Source of the DNA: Agelaius tricolor
Taxonomy: Eukaryota > Chordata > Aves > Passeriformes > Icteridae
Assembly: GCA_023055355.1 (NCBI GenBank)
Contig: JALJCS010000002.1
Location: 89,119,001-89,183,000, forward strand
Length of the DNA: 64,000 bases
Direction of reading: 5' to 3'
The stretch's first letter is position 1. The number at the start of each line of letters is the position of its first letter. A model generated the notes under the pieces. It had not been told where the DNA came from and made no database searches. It saw only the letters and a list, made by a program, of their open reading frames with translations. Below, in pieces: positions 28,583 through 42,164 of the stretch. Position numbers and translations under genes: made by a program.

Positions 28583-31500
28583 GATTCTATAATGTCTGCT
28601 GGGCTGCCATTTTAAAGTCAGGCAAAACAGCAGGGTGTGGGAAAAAGGGAGGCAAATTGGGACTGCAGTTCCACAGACAGGTGACATTTTGGAGCAGAAC
28701 AACAGGAGATGCCTCCCTGTCAAGCAGCAATAAGAGGAGGAAAAATGAAAAATAGCCCCCCAAAGAAAATTGTTCTGTCCCAGGCAAATGATGGTGGAAG
28801 GATTTGGTAAAGTGACAGTGGGGGACGTGATGCTGTCAGGTAGGTATGACAGTGTCAGGAAGAGTGACTCAGGAAAGGTGAGTCAGAGCCAGCTGCCATC
28901 AGGGAAAATGAATGCCCCAGCCATGAGCAAGATCAGTCACTTGGTGCCTTCGGGCAAGGCAGCTGTGCCACAGTTTGACCTCAAGCCTGGCTCCCTGTGC
29001 ACCCCACAGCCTGCATGGGCTGTGATGGGATGTGCTTACAAGGGGAGCAGAGAGGGCTGCTCTCTGGGTGAGAATCACCAGTAGACCAGGATAAAAGGTT
29101 AAAACTGGTGCCATCAGGGGAGAAAATGAAAGAAGGGCTTTCAGAAGCCTGAAAAGCAATGAGTGTTGTGGGGAGTGATGAGAAATGCACCTTCCTGTTG
29201 CTTTAAAGCCCTGCACTTGGCTCAGCATGCCAGGGTGCTCTCAAGCACCAGGAGGGCATGGAGCTGATCAGTTCATCCTAAACAAAAAGACTGAAAGGGA
29301 TAAAAATCTTCCCCATCAGGGCAAAAGCCAGTATTTAACTTTATGAGTTATTTCCCAGATGCTGCACCTCTAGGACCCACACAGGAAGATATGACTGGCT
29401 ATCTATACAAATCATCTATACTCTAAAATAGTATGAAAGGTGAATTTTATATATGGGCTGATGTAAAAATCTTTGAGGAGGGGAGAGTCACATTTTTCTA
29501 AGAGGCTGAAGACAGTAGAAACCCCCAGGAGATCCTGTTCATTTGGAATTCAATTTCCCAGAGGCTCTGAGAAGCACCAGAACATTTGGAAGGCTATGAG
29601 TGAGATCTATCTGTTACAGATGCTGGACATTCAGGCTGACTTTGCTCACAAAACAGAGGTGTTTATGAACTAATTCCCAGCTATGCTTTCCAAGAAACTT
29701 CATCTAACCACAGCAAGGTTTTTCTCAAAAAAAACCCCAAAACCCAACCAGTTTCTAAAAGTCTTTGTAAACATCAGCTATTTGATGATGTAGAAAACAA
29801 CTGACTTTGTAGGCAGCTAAGCCAAAACAGCATCTCTTAATGTCAGTGTTACATTTATGTTAAATTTAGCCTAATCTCAAAAAGATATTTTTTTTGTCCA
29901 CTCTCCTACATGATAATGGTGTCTTATTAATAAAATACATTGTAAAGGACATTTCCATGAAATGATAACATTAGGGGGCAGTCCTCAGCTAGCAGCCAGT
30001 CCTATGAGTTCATTGAACAGCTGTGTTTATATGGGGTTGTTTACAAAATTTATGTTTGAGTTTGTTTTAACCTTACTTTATTACTACTGGAGAAACAATA
30101 GATCTTTTCCATTACAAGTCATCGAGTGCCACACTAAAATACAGCAGGGGGGTGAAACTTTCCATGCCCCTTCTCCCCATAAATCTCTGGTTACATATAT
30201 ATATGTATATTTTTCTTATCAACAGAAAAGCCCTGCACAGTCTGAGATGCTGCCTTCTCAATGAGCTGCCAGAACAGTATTGCATCCATCCAGGTTCTCA
30301 TTTTGCTTTTTCCCTAGGACTGCATGCCTGAACTTTTCACAGAAGGTGTGATATCCTGTTTCCCAGTCACCTGGGCAGGTCAGGCACATCATGACCCACT
30401 TGTAGCAGGCAAACAAAATCCATACAAGTGTCTGTAGGTTGAGCCCCTTTGGCCTTCCCTGTATCACTTCAGTGGATAGGTAGACTAAAGACATTATTTC
30501 CAGCACCTTCTTCCTCATGTGGCTTTTCTCTCACACCATTCCACTGTTTGTTTATGGATTCTTATTTCTGCCTTCCTGCAGGGGAATATCACCTCCTCCT
30601 CTACCTTTTTTTTCTATCTGCCCCACTCCTGAGTCCACTGCAAAAACCAGAACTGCAGTTTTAAGAGGAGAGCCTTTTGTGACTTTTCCAAGTTTTGGAA
30701 GCTTAACACCTTTTCCTTCTGAGCCAGATCTGCACTCCAGCTCTTTTGAATTCTCCCAGTTATCCAAGCCTTTCCTTCCTTGGTTGCCTTCTTCTTGCCA
30801 GAGATATGTGTTGCAGCACCCAGGTCGCTGGGTATGGTACTGAGGGAGTGGTGGCCTCTCCTCCATGTGAACTCACTGCTCTGACTGAGCTCCCCTGGAC
30901 CCCAGGCCACCAGCAGCCATTGAGCTGTGCCTCAGCATCCCCAGCATGACCCCTGAGGTATGCCCAGACTTCCTACTGGGCTGCTCCATCCTACCCTGAG
31001 AATCAGGAGTCCCAGCACAATTCAGATGCCCTGGACTGCTGTCAGCTGCTTCACTGGTACTACACATCATCTCCTGGATCAATGCCCTCCTAAGAATTAC
31101 AGCCATCCTTGGCATCCTCTCCCACAGGCTCAATGCCAATGTATAACACTTTCAGTCCTGCCACTGTGTCATCCTTGTTTCTCCCTGGCCTTGTCCTGCA
31201 TCTCTGGAAAACAGTCATCTTCATGGATGCACTCCTTGTGCTCTTTCTTTGGATCCTGCTGGTTTCCCTCTGTATATTGCCATTCCAAACTGAGATTTCT
31301 TAGTTCTACTTGCCTCTCTGATATTCCTTGGGCCAATTCACAAAATATTGCTGCTAAAAAAAGGGAGCAAAAGCCCACAGAAATGGACTGTTTTCCCTTG
31401 CCTCATGGTCAGATGACATGCTGTTGCCATGATCCCATTTGTGACCGTTTGCATTTGCTAGTCCATTTATGCACATGGGCAGGAATTTTCATTTACCAAC

Positions 31501-32599
31501 AGAGAAACAGAGGCCAAAAATCTGACTTGATTTACCAAACATCCAAAAGCAGGTGTGGAAATAGGAGCAATTCTCCAAATACCCTGTCCAGTTCATCTAC
31601 ACTCTGTCTTGGAGCTGGCCACTTTCATGAGTAGCTGTGCAGATTTTCAGCCACAGATGCCAGCTATTTCCACACTCAGAGTGCAATCAGCCTGCATCTG
31701 CCACGAGAGGTCAGAGAGTCACATGCCAGAGATGGATTTTAAATACAATTCTGAATAAATCTGCTGGCCCCAAACCAGCTGTGGTTATGCTAAAGTTGCC
31801 TCAAGCCTCTGGATGTGAATGTAGCAGCAATGGGCTGAGGAAAAGCCATCCTGTCCCTCCTCAGCATCGCTTCCTGCAGCTATTTAGTGCCATGGGAAGG
31901 ACACCAGGCATGATGGACTGAGGCTGGAAGCCTTTACAGCAAATTCTGTCTCCCAAATGCTTCCTCAGCTCGTTGCATCTCTGTGACCACGGCAGGTACA
32001 TCGATCTGGCTGACAGACTAAGGTCCTATAGCTCAGTTTTATATAGATGAACTGTAATTTTAGTGATAGGATGTTTAAATAATATTGTGTCACTTTTACA
32101 TTTCACCTCCCTTTCCCTTGAATGAAAGGGCCTGTCTCCTTTTGACAGGTGGACATTTTTTTTTCTCTTCCTTTTCCCTACAAAGACTTTGCCTGAAGGA
32201 CATCAGGAATCATAATAATGGTTGATGCTTTCATGAGATCCTTACAGATTATGGCTAAATGGAATGGTACTATAATGTGATTGCCTCCCCACTCTTACTC
32301 CTGCTGTGCCATGTAATGGCATGGCAGGGCTCTCTGCTGGGATTAAAGCCAGTCAGACTGAAAATTGACTTGCCTTGGGGGCCATCAAGCAAATTTAAAT
32401 GGCTACTTCAAGATTCTGCCTGCCAGTGAGCCATTTCTCCAGTGGATTAGCAAAATGAATGAAATGTGGAGACATTAGGGCAGTAGAAACCATGTCATTA
32501 GGTCTACATGCTCTCTCCTTCTTTCTGATTTTACTCTAAATACTGATCCTAGCTCCTTGTAATTTGTCTCTCTGTTCTGCCTCATCCACCAAATGGGAA

Positions 32600-33130
32600 G
32601 TGTGGGACCACAACTTGCTAGGAGGAGTAGTGGTTTAGCCTAACTGGTACATACAGGAGGCACCAGCCTGAGACCATGGGAAGTGGGATACTGAAAGGGA
32701 GATGTCTGGTCAGGTCATGGAGAGAAGAGTGAGGTGATGGGAGTTAATATGTTAATGGCATGTTAATGGTATGCTAATGGAATTATTCTATAATGGGTCA
32801 TGTTTCTGGTTCTTGCTCTCAGTTGGTTCAGGACCTGTCACAGGTAAGGTCATGTTCTGAGTTTACATTTGTGATTGGAGCCCAGCCCTCAGAATACCCC
32901 TATATATTGTTGCATTCACCACACCCCCTGTCTTTGGATCTTGCCCCTCAGATTGTGTGGTTTCTCTGTTTGTTACTTTGCTATAAGAGTTCTTTATTTT
33001 TCAGGCAATTCCATCATTCCCATCCCTCTATTTTTGCCACACTCTCCCCAGCTGGACTGGACTCGGGGCTGCAGCAAGCTGGACTGCAACAGGGAAGGGA
33101 GCCCAAACCAGAAAGAAAAGCTGTGACCTA
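32600..33130 (+). mobile_element. Possible ERV LTR remnant
   Basis: An 11-bp motif repeated three times (32,749-32,781, ATGTTAATGGC-like) is followed by an ATTCTATAATGGGTCATG stretch. Then come a CTATATATTG box, a GTTCTTTATTTTTCAGGCA stretch and a Gly/Pro-rich GC segment to about 33,120. The order resembles a bird LTR with repeated U3 elements. This is from memory of such repeats and is weak; open frames across it show no domain. Confidence 0.33.
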
Positions 33131-35578
33131 CCCTTGCCTGGGCTTTAGGTAGGGTGAGGACAGGGAGGAGGGGAAGAGGACTTGCTCTTCTCTTTCATGT
33201 ATTTTTCCTGAGGATAGAGTCTCTTCCAGAGAGAATTCAGAATATATAAACTCGTTTTCTGCTTGGAGTAACCCTCAAGGGTAATTCCTTCTGCAAGGCT
33301 CAAGCAGAGTGGTAGGGAGGAAAGAGTCTCCCCCATTGCTCTCGTGATCAGGCTGCTCTCCTCTGTCACAGCCACAGGGGACATCTGCTCCCTCCCTCCT
33401 GTCCTTACACTCTGCTGGGATGGGGGTTGTGTTCCCTTTGCTCTGTAACCTCCTGCTTGTCATGAGGAAGTCTCAACTCTGTGGTGACAGTCTGGGCAGG
33501 AACAGATAGTCTGGCTCAAAGCCTCCATTTGAGGTGAAGGCTCATTGTAGCAGATACTCACCAGTCCTCCTGTACTGGGAGAAATATTGGTGCTTGAGGA
33601 GGATTCACATCTACTCCCTTGTCATCCAGTGCCCTTCAATAGCTGCAGTTCTACCTAAATTCTTTGCCTTTTCAGATTATGTGAATGGGATGTAAGCATG
33701 TGTAGCTACGCCTGTGAATAGAGACGTTTTCCCATCTCAGCCCCCAAGAATGCTGAGTTAGGCATAGTGTGTTCTTAGCCTCTTTAGAGAAAGGCGTTCA
33801 TGAAATGTGACTTTGAATACCAGAGTGACAGCACCACTTTCCTTGGCAGCACAGACATGTCTTTTTTTCAGCTGTTTTCTCTAATATTCTGTCTAAAATT
33901 TTCCCTGATGCAGCTGAAGTTTAATTACTTCTTTCTCTATCATTGCTGACTAATGATAATAATTGCTTCCTGTCCTCTGGTGCAACATTCTTTTCTCTAT
34001 CTGTAGATAGTTATTGTGCCTCCCTTTGGTATTATTTCCTCTACTTTGAAATTGCCCAAAAGCACGGTCCCATTTCTTGTCTAGCTGCTAAATAAACCCC
34101 AGAAATGTAGCAGCGAGAGTGGAACCTGGGTGGAGGCAGGGGACAGGAAACTGGCACTGGCAGAGAGTTTTGCTCTGCAGTAGGTCGCCTTGACAGCTTT
34201 TTGACAGCTTACACAAAAGGAACTGCTGGTCTCAGCTCAGGTGCTAATGGTCTAAATTCTACATTATGGCTACTGGAAGTTATTATAGGTGGTTTTCTAA
34301 CAAGTTCAGGCCTGAGTGGCCATGGAGATTAACACTGCATTTTTTCTCTAGAAAGACTCTTTCCAGAGAAGGAAGGCAGGGCTCACTGGTTCCATTTTAG
34401 AGGTGCAAACCAAGAGATGCAGTGAGTTGACTGAGGTCATGGAGTCAGGAGGAAGAAATACGTCTGATTCCCAAGTCACAGGCAGCATCTCTAAATCATG
34501 TTTAAGTAATCTCAATTTCCTTCAGCATAATAAAACTCCAATTATCTTCAGAAGTGCAGGATGACGACTCCAAGGCTTAGAGGAGACTGTTCACATGATT
34601 AAAGCTCCAAATGTGGCTCTAAGTACTTTACTGGCTTCATGTCTTTCTTTTTTTTTTCAGGTAAATCTGCAGTCAAAACCAGCACCCACAGAAAAACTCA
34701 GCCAATGTGCTACACTTCTGCTACTGAAAAAACTATACACTGTGTTTTCCCCATTTCATTATTATGAATGAACTTTTTCTCAAGTTTAAAGGGTTTCCTC
34801 TGCTTCAGGGAAAAAAAAAATCACATCTCCATGAGAAGAAAGAGACAAGATTTGTTATCTGCTAGTAGAGTTCATGGGACTTCTTGAAAATATTTGTACA
34901 TAGGTCTTCATTTAGCTGGCAAGGCTGACTATAAATAGAACTCAAAGATTCTTTCAAACATAGTGTCTTATTTTCTCTTAGGGGAAGCACCTGACATTTA
35001 AATGCCTCTCAATCAGAGTTCTTCATTCTGGTGACTTCTATAGAAACAGCTTCCAAACCTTATCTTCAGATAACAAAGACCTTTGGAAAAGAAGGGTGAA
35101 AACTGGCATCTTTTGGGAAAGGCAGAGGGTACCTCACAGCTCAAAGCAGAGGCAGCGTGGATCACTGAGTAAGGCAATGAACTGAGACTGCAGAGCTTCT
35201 GCAGAATGACTTGCTGTGTTCACCTTTCTCCTGTTGTGTACTGAGATTAAAATTGCATAGAGGCATAGACTTTTCCTTAGTAAGCATTTCTATATCACCT
35301 AATACAACATTGTTCCCCATCTTAACAGACACTTCAGCATGCACTAAAACCAAAATACAATAAAACAAATAAATAAAGGAGAGTAAGTCATTGCTCTCCT
35401 AACCAGTTTTTTAAAAAATATTTTTTCTGCCACTGTCAGCTTTTTGTACTGTGTGCCACATCTGCAGGCAAATATCAGATAAAGACAAATCTTGTCCAAA
35501 ACAGCAGAGATATAAAATTGAGATGAAACAAGCAGAATAGGAAAAAGGAAAGGAAACAGATACAAACATGGTTGTTAT
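33131..35578. other. No gene seen between two LTR-like segments
   Basis: AT-rich unique sequence with random short open frames. A long pyrimidine run ending in CAG at about 34,645-34,660 resembles a splice acceptor, but no coding exon follows. Confidence 0.55.
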
Positions 35579-35850
35579 ACTGGTTCTGCCTGGGATGTCA
35601 GCCTTATTTTTTATTTGCCACCAAAACAGTGTTGGTAAGACACTGGGGTTGTTGGGATGTTTCCATTACTGCTCAGCAGAGCTCACACAGAGCCAAGGTC
35701 TTTTCTGCTCCTTATCCCACCCCACCAACGAGGAGGCTGGGGGGGAACAAGGAGTCAGGAAGGGACACAGCCAGGACACCTGACCCTGACTGATACAAGG
35801 GGTGTTCCAGACCATATGGCATCATGATCATCAATAAAACTGGGGGAATT
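35579..35850 (+). mobile_element. Solo ERV-type LTR, copy A
   Basis: This segment aligns along its length with 51,681-51,950. Shared blocks include the CTGGTT...TGGGAT start, a CAC(A)CCCACCA(G/A)CGAGGAGGCTGGG-like block, a GGGACACA block and a CATATGG(C/G)(A/G)TCATG-like end. It resembles a common bird ERVL-like solo LTR. No internal retroviral sequence adjoins it. Confidence 0.62.
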
Positions 35851-37110
35851 AAGAAGGGAGATGGGAACATTCATGGTTATGATATTTGTCTTCTCAAGAA
35901 TCCTTTACATGTGATGAGACTCTGCTTTCTAGTAAGTGGTTGGACATCTGCCACTCCATGGAAGCAATGAATGCTTTGCTTGTTTTGCTTTTCTTGATCA
36001 CAGCTCTGTTTCACTTATTGAGCTGTCTGATTCCATCAGTTTTCAGCTTTTGTACTTCAGATTCTCTCCCTTGTGTTCTGCTGGAGGGGAAGGGAGTGAG
36101 TGAGTGACTGGATTGCTGTCTAGGGTCAACTCACTACAGTTGTAAGCACCAGACATCCAACCAGTTAACAACTGTCAAATGTTTTAAAGACCTCATGGCA
36201 AATGATTTCCAGCACCACTCAATGACCAGCTCAAGATGGTGCAGCTTCTGTGGATTTTTGCAAGGCTGAAAGCACAAAGCAAGAAGAGAAGGGTTAACCT
36301 TGTGATTTTGTACACCACCAAGAAGGGCAATCACTTGGTGAACCAGAGTGCAGTTTTGTCTGCATAGGATGAGGTAGGGGAAAGAAACACACAAAAAAAA
36401 AGAAAATCAGTTTCTGCTCAGTGCACAAATCCAAGTTGTTCCATCACCTACCAGCAGGTCAGTTGCAGCTCATTATTGCTGTGAAGGTAGAGGTGGTTGT
36501 GCAAATGAATGGTATGAGACAGCAGCAGCTTACTCAGGCTAAAATTATGAAGTCACTGCCTTTGGGAAGAAGGTCTCTCTAGCAGGTGTCCTTGTCTGCA
36601 TTGTGGATAAAAGAAAAAAACCCAAGAAATCCACCACCACCAAATATACAGTGGAGTTATATTTATTGTTTGGAGTTTTGTTTGGTTATTTTTTTGATTT
36701 TTTTATGTGAACAATGGCAGTGCATTTCAGCCAAGGTTAACTGACCTCCATCTTTTTTATAATCTAAAATTGACATGTATTTTGATTTTTTCTGGTTTTT
36801 TTGTCCCTTATCTCTGCTTTGGAAGTTTATATCCCCTGCTTCTCTAAAGACACGCCAAAAGATCAACAGCCTTTGAAGAGTGTAGACACTGACCTTGGAA
36901 ATACTGAGATGGCTTGGCTAAGCACATAGGTGCAATGAGGCAGCACTAATTCTTGTCCAGGTGTCTGGGAGACAAAATACAATATAATTCAATAGAAGGA
37001 AGCCATGGGAGGTGTGGTGGTGGGAGAAAGGAGAGCATTTCCGCAGCACTCTCTGGTTAGCTGAGTGATGATGGAGACACTGCCATTTCCACAGCGCTCT
37101 CTTGTCCTTC

Positions 37111-37146
37111 TGTGTGTCTGTCCTGTTCTGTGTGTCTGTCCTGTTC
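37111..37146. repeat. 18-bp perfect tandem duplication
   Basis: The 18-bp unit TGTGTGTCTGTCCTGTTC occurs twice head to tail. Confidence 0.93.
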
Positions 37147-40100
37147 TGTTCTGTCACCTGGCTCTAGTCAATGAAGGGTGCTCAAGTACAGTTTTGTTTC
37201 ACTTAGGTTTGGTGCTCATAATAATTTTGGAGGTGAGGAGTAATTTAAAAAAACAACTTCTCTCCCAGGGAATTAAACCCACTGCTTTAAGTAACCTTTT
37301 AATAAGCATTGTGCCTCTCATGTTTCAGGCTGTATCATGTTATGCTGCTGTTGTTAGACCAATATAACTCCAATGCTTGGACCACGTGAGAATGTATCCA
37401 TGTACAGCTTTTTTAATTAAGTCTGTATGAACCCCAGTGTAGGTGTCTATTCTGATTTAATAATGTCTTATTTCAATACAGTTTAAATCTGTTCCATGCT
37501 GATTTAACTTAAACCAAAATAAACCCTTTCCTAAGCCACAAAAAGACTGCTCATTATTTTATAATTAACTTCACTAAAGATACCTTGTCTTGAATTAAAA
37601 ATGATTAAGGTGCTTTGGAAAAAAATCTTTACAACCAAGCAGTTAATGGAAAGCATATTGAAGTGTAACCAGGGCTGGGCTGAAAGCATTTCAGTAAGTT
37701 TATATTTAACATGTTTCTGAAATCTAAGACAGATCCAAAGCTAGCTGTTAAAATTTGTCTTTCACATGCTGCCTTCTACCCTGTTGCTGTCTTCATGTGC
37801 ACAAACCCAGTGTTTATGCTTGACTCTATAGGAGCCATCTTTTCCCTGTGCTTGCTTAGGATCCAGCAAAGAAGCAGATGCAATCTCATCTGTTACTGAA
37901 ATTACAGTAGAAAGGCTTGTTACTCCAATTGCTCCCTCATCCATCCTCCTTCCTTTTTCTCCTCCTGGGCTTGATTGATATTCAGAGGGCAAAATAACCC
38001 TGGAAATTTTTTTTAGAAGTAAATTGCAAGCAATACTGTAGTAGTTCATCTATCACTCTATATATAGTGTATTCTGATTTTTTAAAATTACAGGTTTATG
38101 TCAGCATTGCAGGGAACACAAAAGTTTTGATCACATGCATCCACAAAAACGAAACTCAGATTAATCTTCCATTGTTTGGAGATACTGAGGTAAATCAAAA
38201 TAAAAATCTGGTTTTACTTTACACAGTTTGTGTTTACACAGCAATCTTGGGTTTTATCCTTTGCTCCTGTGGCACTTGATGGACAGTTTTGGATGGTTTC
38301 CCAAACTAAACTCAGGAAAGGAATGCCAAGAAATGGCACTTCACAGTCTACAGCTGGCAGGGAGGAGTTTCTGCATCGTGTCTGCATGTTATTTACAAGA
38401 GGCTGGCATGGAGCCCCATCAGCCTGTGACTGCACTGGGTGGATGTGGGGTGTTCAGCCATCCTTGTGTGGGAAGGAGGCTGTTCTGATTCAGAGTTAGA
38501 GGCACTGGAGAGGTCAAATACAGAGCAAACTTGTTCACAAGGATCACCTCTAGGCTTCCAGTCCCCTTTATTTCCTTTAATGCTAGATATAGAGTGTGGA
38601 AAGCTCTGTGGGTATCTATGTCTTAGGCAAGGATTGATGCATTCCCCAGCTTGGTCTTTAGTTTGATGAGCATCTGTTCTAAAACTCTGGCCATGCCATG
38701 GGATGTGTAGAGAGTTGTTAACACATCAGTCATAACACTCTGAACGTGGGAGTCCTCATTTTTGATGGTGTTGTGTTCAGAGAGAGATTCTTTCTAGGAG
38801 GTCTTCCAGGCAGATGTCTTCCTGACTTTTGATCATGAGTGAGTATAAGATCCATGAAAAATGGGCAAGTTGGTAGGGATGCCACTGGAGCAGAATTTAC
38901 AAAGTGAAGCTTGGTGATGGTGACTTAAAGAGGTGGAACACCTAGGGTATTTGTAAATGAGATATTGGGAGAAGGTGTTGCAATTAGGACCTATTAAAAC
39001 AAGACACTTTCATTTATTACACATGGTTAACATAGTTGTGGGTGCTGAATCCCTCCACCACTGTTTGTGTGCAATACATTCTCTCTTTGGAAGAACTTGA
39101 ATTACTTCTCAAATGGTTTGTCCAATTTCAGGTGAAAATTGTGTTTCAGACAACAGCACAGCAGTGTCTCTGGGATGAGAGTTGTTCTCTTCTGTGTAGA
39201 AAATTGATGGCTTGTTTTGTTCAAACACTCTCTGTCCTCTCCCCGTGATGATAATTTATTTAGAATTATATTTAATGGTAAAAAGCTGCAGCAGCTGAAG
39301 CCAGGATCAAGGTGAACTATCTTCCCATTTAGAAAATGGAACAGCTGTCTTTCAATTGAAACACAAAATGAGGCCCTGGCCAGTTGAGGTTGTTTGAAGA
39401 CTGGCTTGCAGAGCTACCAAGAAAACAATGGTACATTTCTTGCCTTTGGCCTGAAATTCCTGTTGCAGTTACAAACTGCTCTTCTTTTCTTTTTCAGAGC
39501 TTTTGTGTACTGTTTGCAGCCTTGTTAAAACAGCTGCTGTCTGATGCAAAGACAACTGCATTTCGAAGGTGGATGGAGATAACCCAGAATGACAAAACGT
39601 AGAAGGACTGTGTGGTCAGGAAGGGACCCAGTTGTTTTACCATATGTCAGAAATGTTAAATGTTAAACCAGCAAAGCAGTACCAAAAGCTTCCAGCTGGA
39701 GAAATAGGCAGACATGGGAATTGTTCAAGGAACAAGATAAATCTCCAGGAGATGAGATCTTTTCTAGTTATGGGGAAAAACTAAGTTTTCTAGCTTTGGA
39801 GATCCTATACATGCTGTTACCCTGATTGTTTGGAAAGCTGAGGAAGGCAGAAATTGTTATATAGACTTCCGAGGCATCCCATCTTCAAAACACCTATCAA
39901 AATCAGATTTGCAGAACTCTTTCTTACTAGCTATTTTTAAAAGTGGGCAGATTTCCAGGGAAATTGGAACTCTCCACATGCTGAACACTATTGAACATGT
40001 ATATAAAGCACCTTTGAAAACTGCAAAATATAAATGACATCTTTTTAAAATACTGTATTCCTGGGGGAGACAAAGAACTCAGCAAATAAAGAGCTCAAAG

Positions 40101-42133
40101 CATTTCTATTCTCCTTGTGCACGAGGCCATCCATTCCTGAGGGAAGGGAGGGAGGGACTAAATGTGAACTCAACCATCTCTGAGGTACTTGAGATAATTG
40201 TGGTACAACTGGTTTGATTTGGAAATGGAATTAGAGTGTTCTTTTTTGCTCTTCTAATTAATCAGGGTTGAATGTCTGTATTTGCAGCTCCTTCAATTAG
40301 TTCTCTGCAGATCGAACCCCACCCAATCTATTAAATACTGAGATTTGTGTTTGGAGTAAAAGAGCTCTACAGATCTAAAGCTCTCAGCTAAATTACTTCT
40401 CTCGGAAGTTACATTTCAGGAGTTGAGGAAAGCAAAACACAAAACTTGCCAGAGTTTGGTAATTGCAGTCCAACTGTTCCCTTCCTCCCTTCGAACCAAA
40501 CTATGAAGGAGTCAAGCAAGCCAAACAATGTCTGCAGTGTTTCTGGTTGACATTCAAGTTCTTTTTGTTGGCAACAAGGAAGAACAAAGGGAGTTTACAG
40601 CAGAATTTTAAACAGCTAAAGACTAAGGAGTGTAAAATTATAAATAAAACCAACAGGAAACCTAAACAAAAAAGCTCCAAGCCCTTCTCCCAGCAGTTCA
40701 AGTAGTAACATATACCCTCCTGAGACACTGCAAATTAAGACCAAGTCCAATCCAGAAAAGTCTGAAAGAAGTCTGTGGAAAGAAACTTTTTTCCTAGAAG
40801 CAAGAAAAGCAGGTACTGAAGACAGAGCCCCTGGTAAGCTGGTGAGGAGTGAAACATGCTCAGTGCCATCAAAGCTATGTGCGCACAGCTGGATGCAAAG
40901 GCAGCAATGTCTGCACTTGCCCCTGTGAAGCAGCAATTTCTATTCCATGCAGTCCAGCTCTCAATGGCCAAGCTCCTCACAGACAGCTCACCAAGGGTAG
41001 CAGGTTGACCCTCTCATGGTTTTTAGTGGCAATATTATTCTCAAAACCAGTCCTTTTTTCCTTCTTTTCTCTCCATGAAAAATTTTGCATCATTTAAGTG
41101 AAGAATTTGAAAATTATTCTATATTTGACAAACCAGCTATGAAGCCTGGGATAGAAAAAACAGTTGTTAAAGCTATTACTGCTTATTTTGACCAGCTTTT
41201 TCTGATGCAGGACTATTGTCTACAGTACCCAGGAGCATTTATCCTTTTATGTATATCCTTAGTACTGGCAGTTAGAGGAGATATTTATAGGAGAGGATGA
41301 GTCTTTCCAGTCTCCAGGCAATATTTCACAGTGGAGACCTTGGAACAAAAGTTTATGAACTTTCTGACACACAGACCTTGCTTTCAGCTTCAGGACACCA
41401 CTTTTTAGTGTATTTTGAAACTTGAGTCACAAGTTTTGAAATTGTTTCATTAGAAGAACTTCCTCTTATGCTTCCAGAAGGCCTCTGGTAACTTAGAGAG
41501 ACTTGAAGACAAAAGGATGTATTCTTATTAAACCTGAGAGTTAAGAAAGAACAAGGTTTGACCAGTGAAAGGAGGCTAGAGACTCCACTTTTTTAACATG
41601 ATCTGATTGCCAAAATCCATGGTTCCTATGCATCACTGTGCTGCATTTTCCTGAAGATATCATGACAGAAAGCTGTTCTAGCACTGGCACCCCAGGCAAA
41701 TTGAAGGCTTGTAAAGGACTGAGGAAGATTTCTGCTTGTCACTGCACATATGATAATGCTTCCCTTTCAATGAAACTCGAAGTGAGTACACTCGGATGAG
41801 TGTGTTTCACATCCTTTCCCCTTGGCTAAGCAAAACATTCAATAGCCCATATGCATGAAAATGCTGTAGAAAGTGACACAGCTCTGAGAAACTCAGTGCT
41901 GGTTCTGGAGTCAGGGAGTTGTGATATGAGTTATTGAAAGGCATGGGAGAAGAGAGAAAGTAAAATGGAAAAAAATGGAAACATTTTTTTCTTTTACCAT
42001 GCTTGGAAACTATTCTGCAGTGGAAAAATGAACAAGCCGCTCAACACAAACAGTTATGTCTTATCAGAGACACTTCTCAGTCATCATTTACTTGAGTCTT
42101 CTGGCTGCTTTGAGATGGAGTTTGTAATTTTCA

Positions 42134-42164
42134 AAGTTCAGTTACCATGGAAGTTCAGTTACCA
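42134..42164. repeat. 14-bp direct repeat, period 17
   Basis: AAGTTCAGTTACCA occurs at 42,134 and 42,151. Confidence 0.9.

Larger units (their letters stand above)
18991..32599. other. No gene seen; AT-rich sequence with microsatellites
   Basis: The 85-nt hairpin, the A-rich tract, the ancient SINE-like tail and the TA/AAAT microsatellites lie here. The longest open frame is 224 aa (30,960-31,634 plus). It is Cys/Ser/His-rich with no domain, so I do not call it a gene. Confidence 0.55.

Noticed and set aside
30960..31634. 224-aa plus-strand open frame
   Set aside because: Low-complexity Cys/Ser/His-rich peptide with no domain, no splice or promoter context, and overlapping frames of similar quality.
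38820..39610. Splice-acceptor-like tracts before short open frames near 39,130 and 39,490
   Set aside because: Pyrimidine-CAG stretches are common by chance here and the frames match nothing recognisable.
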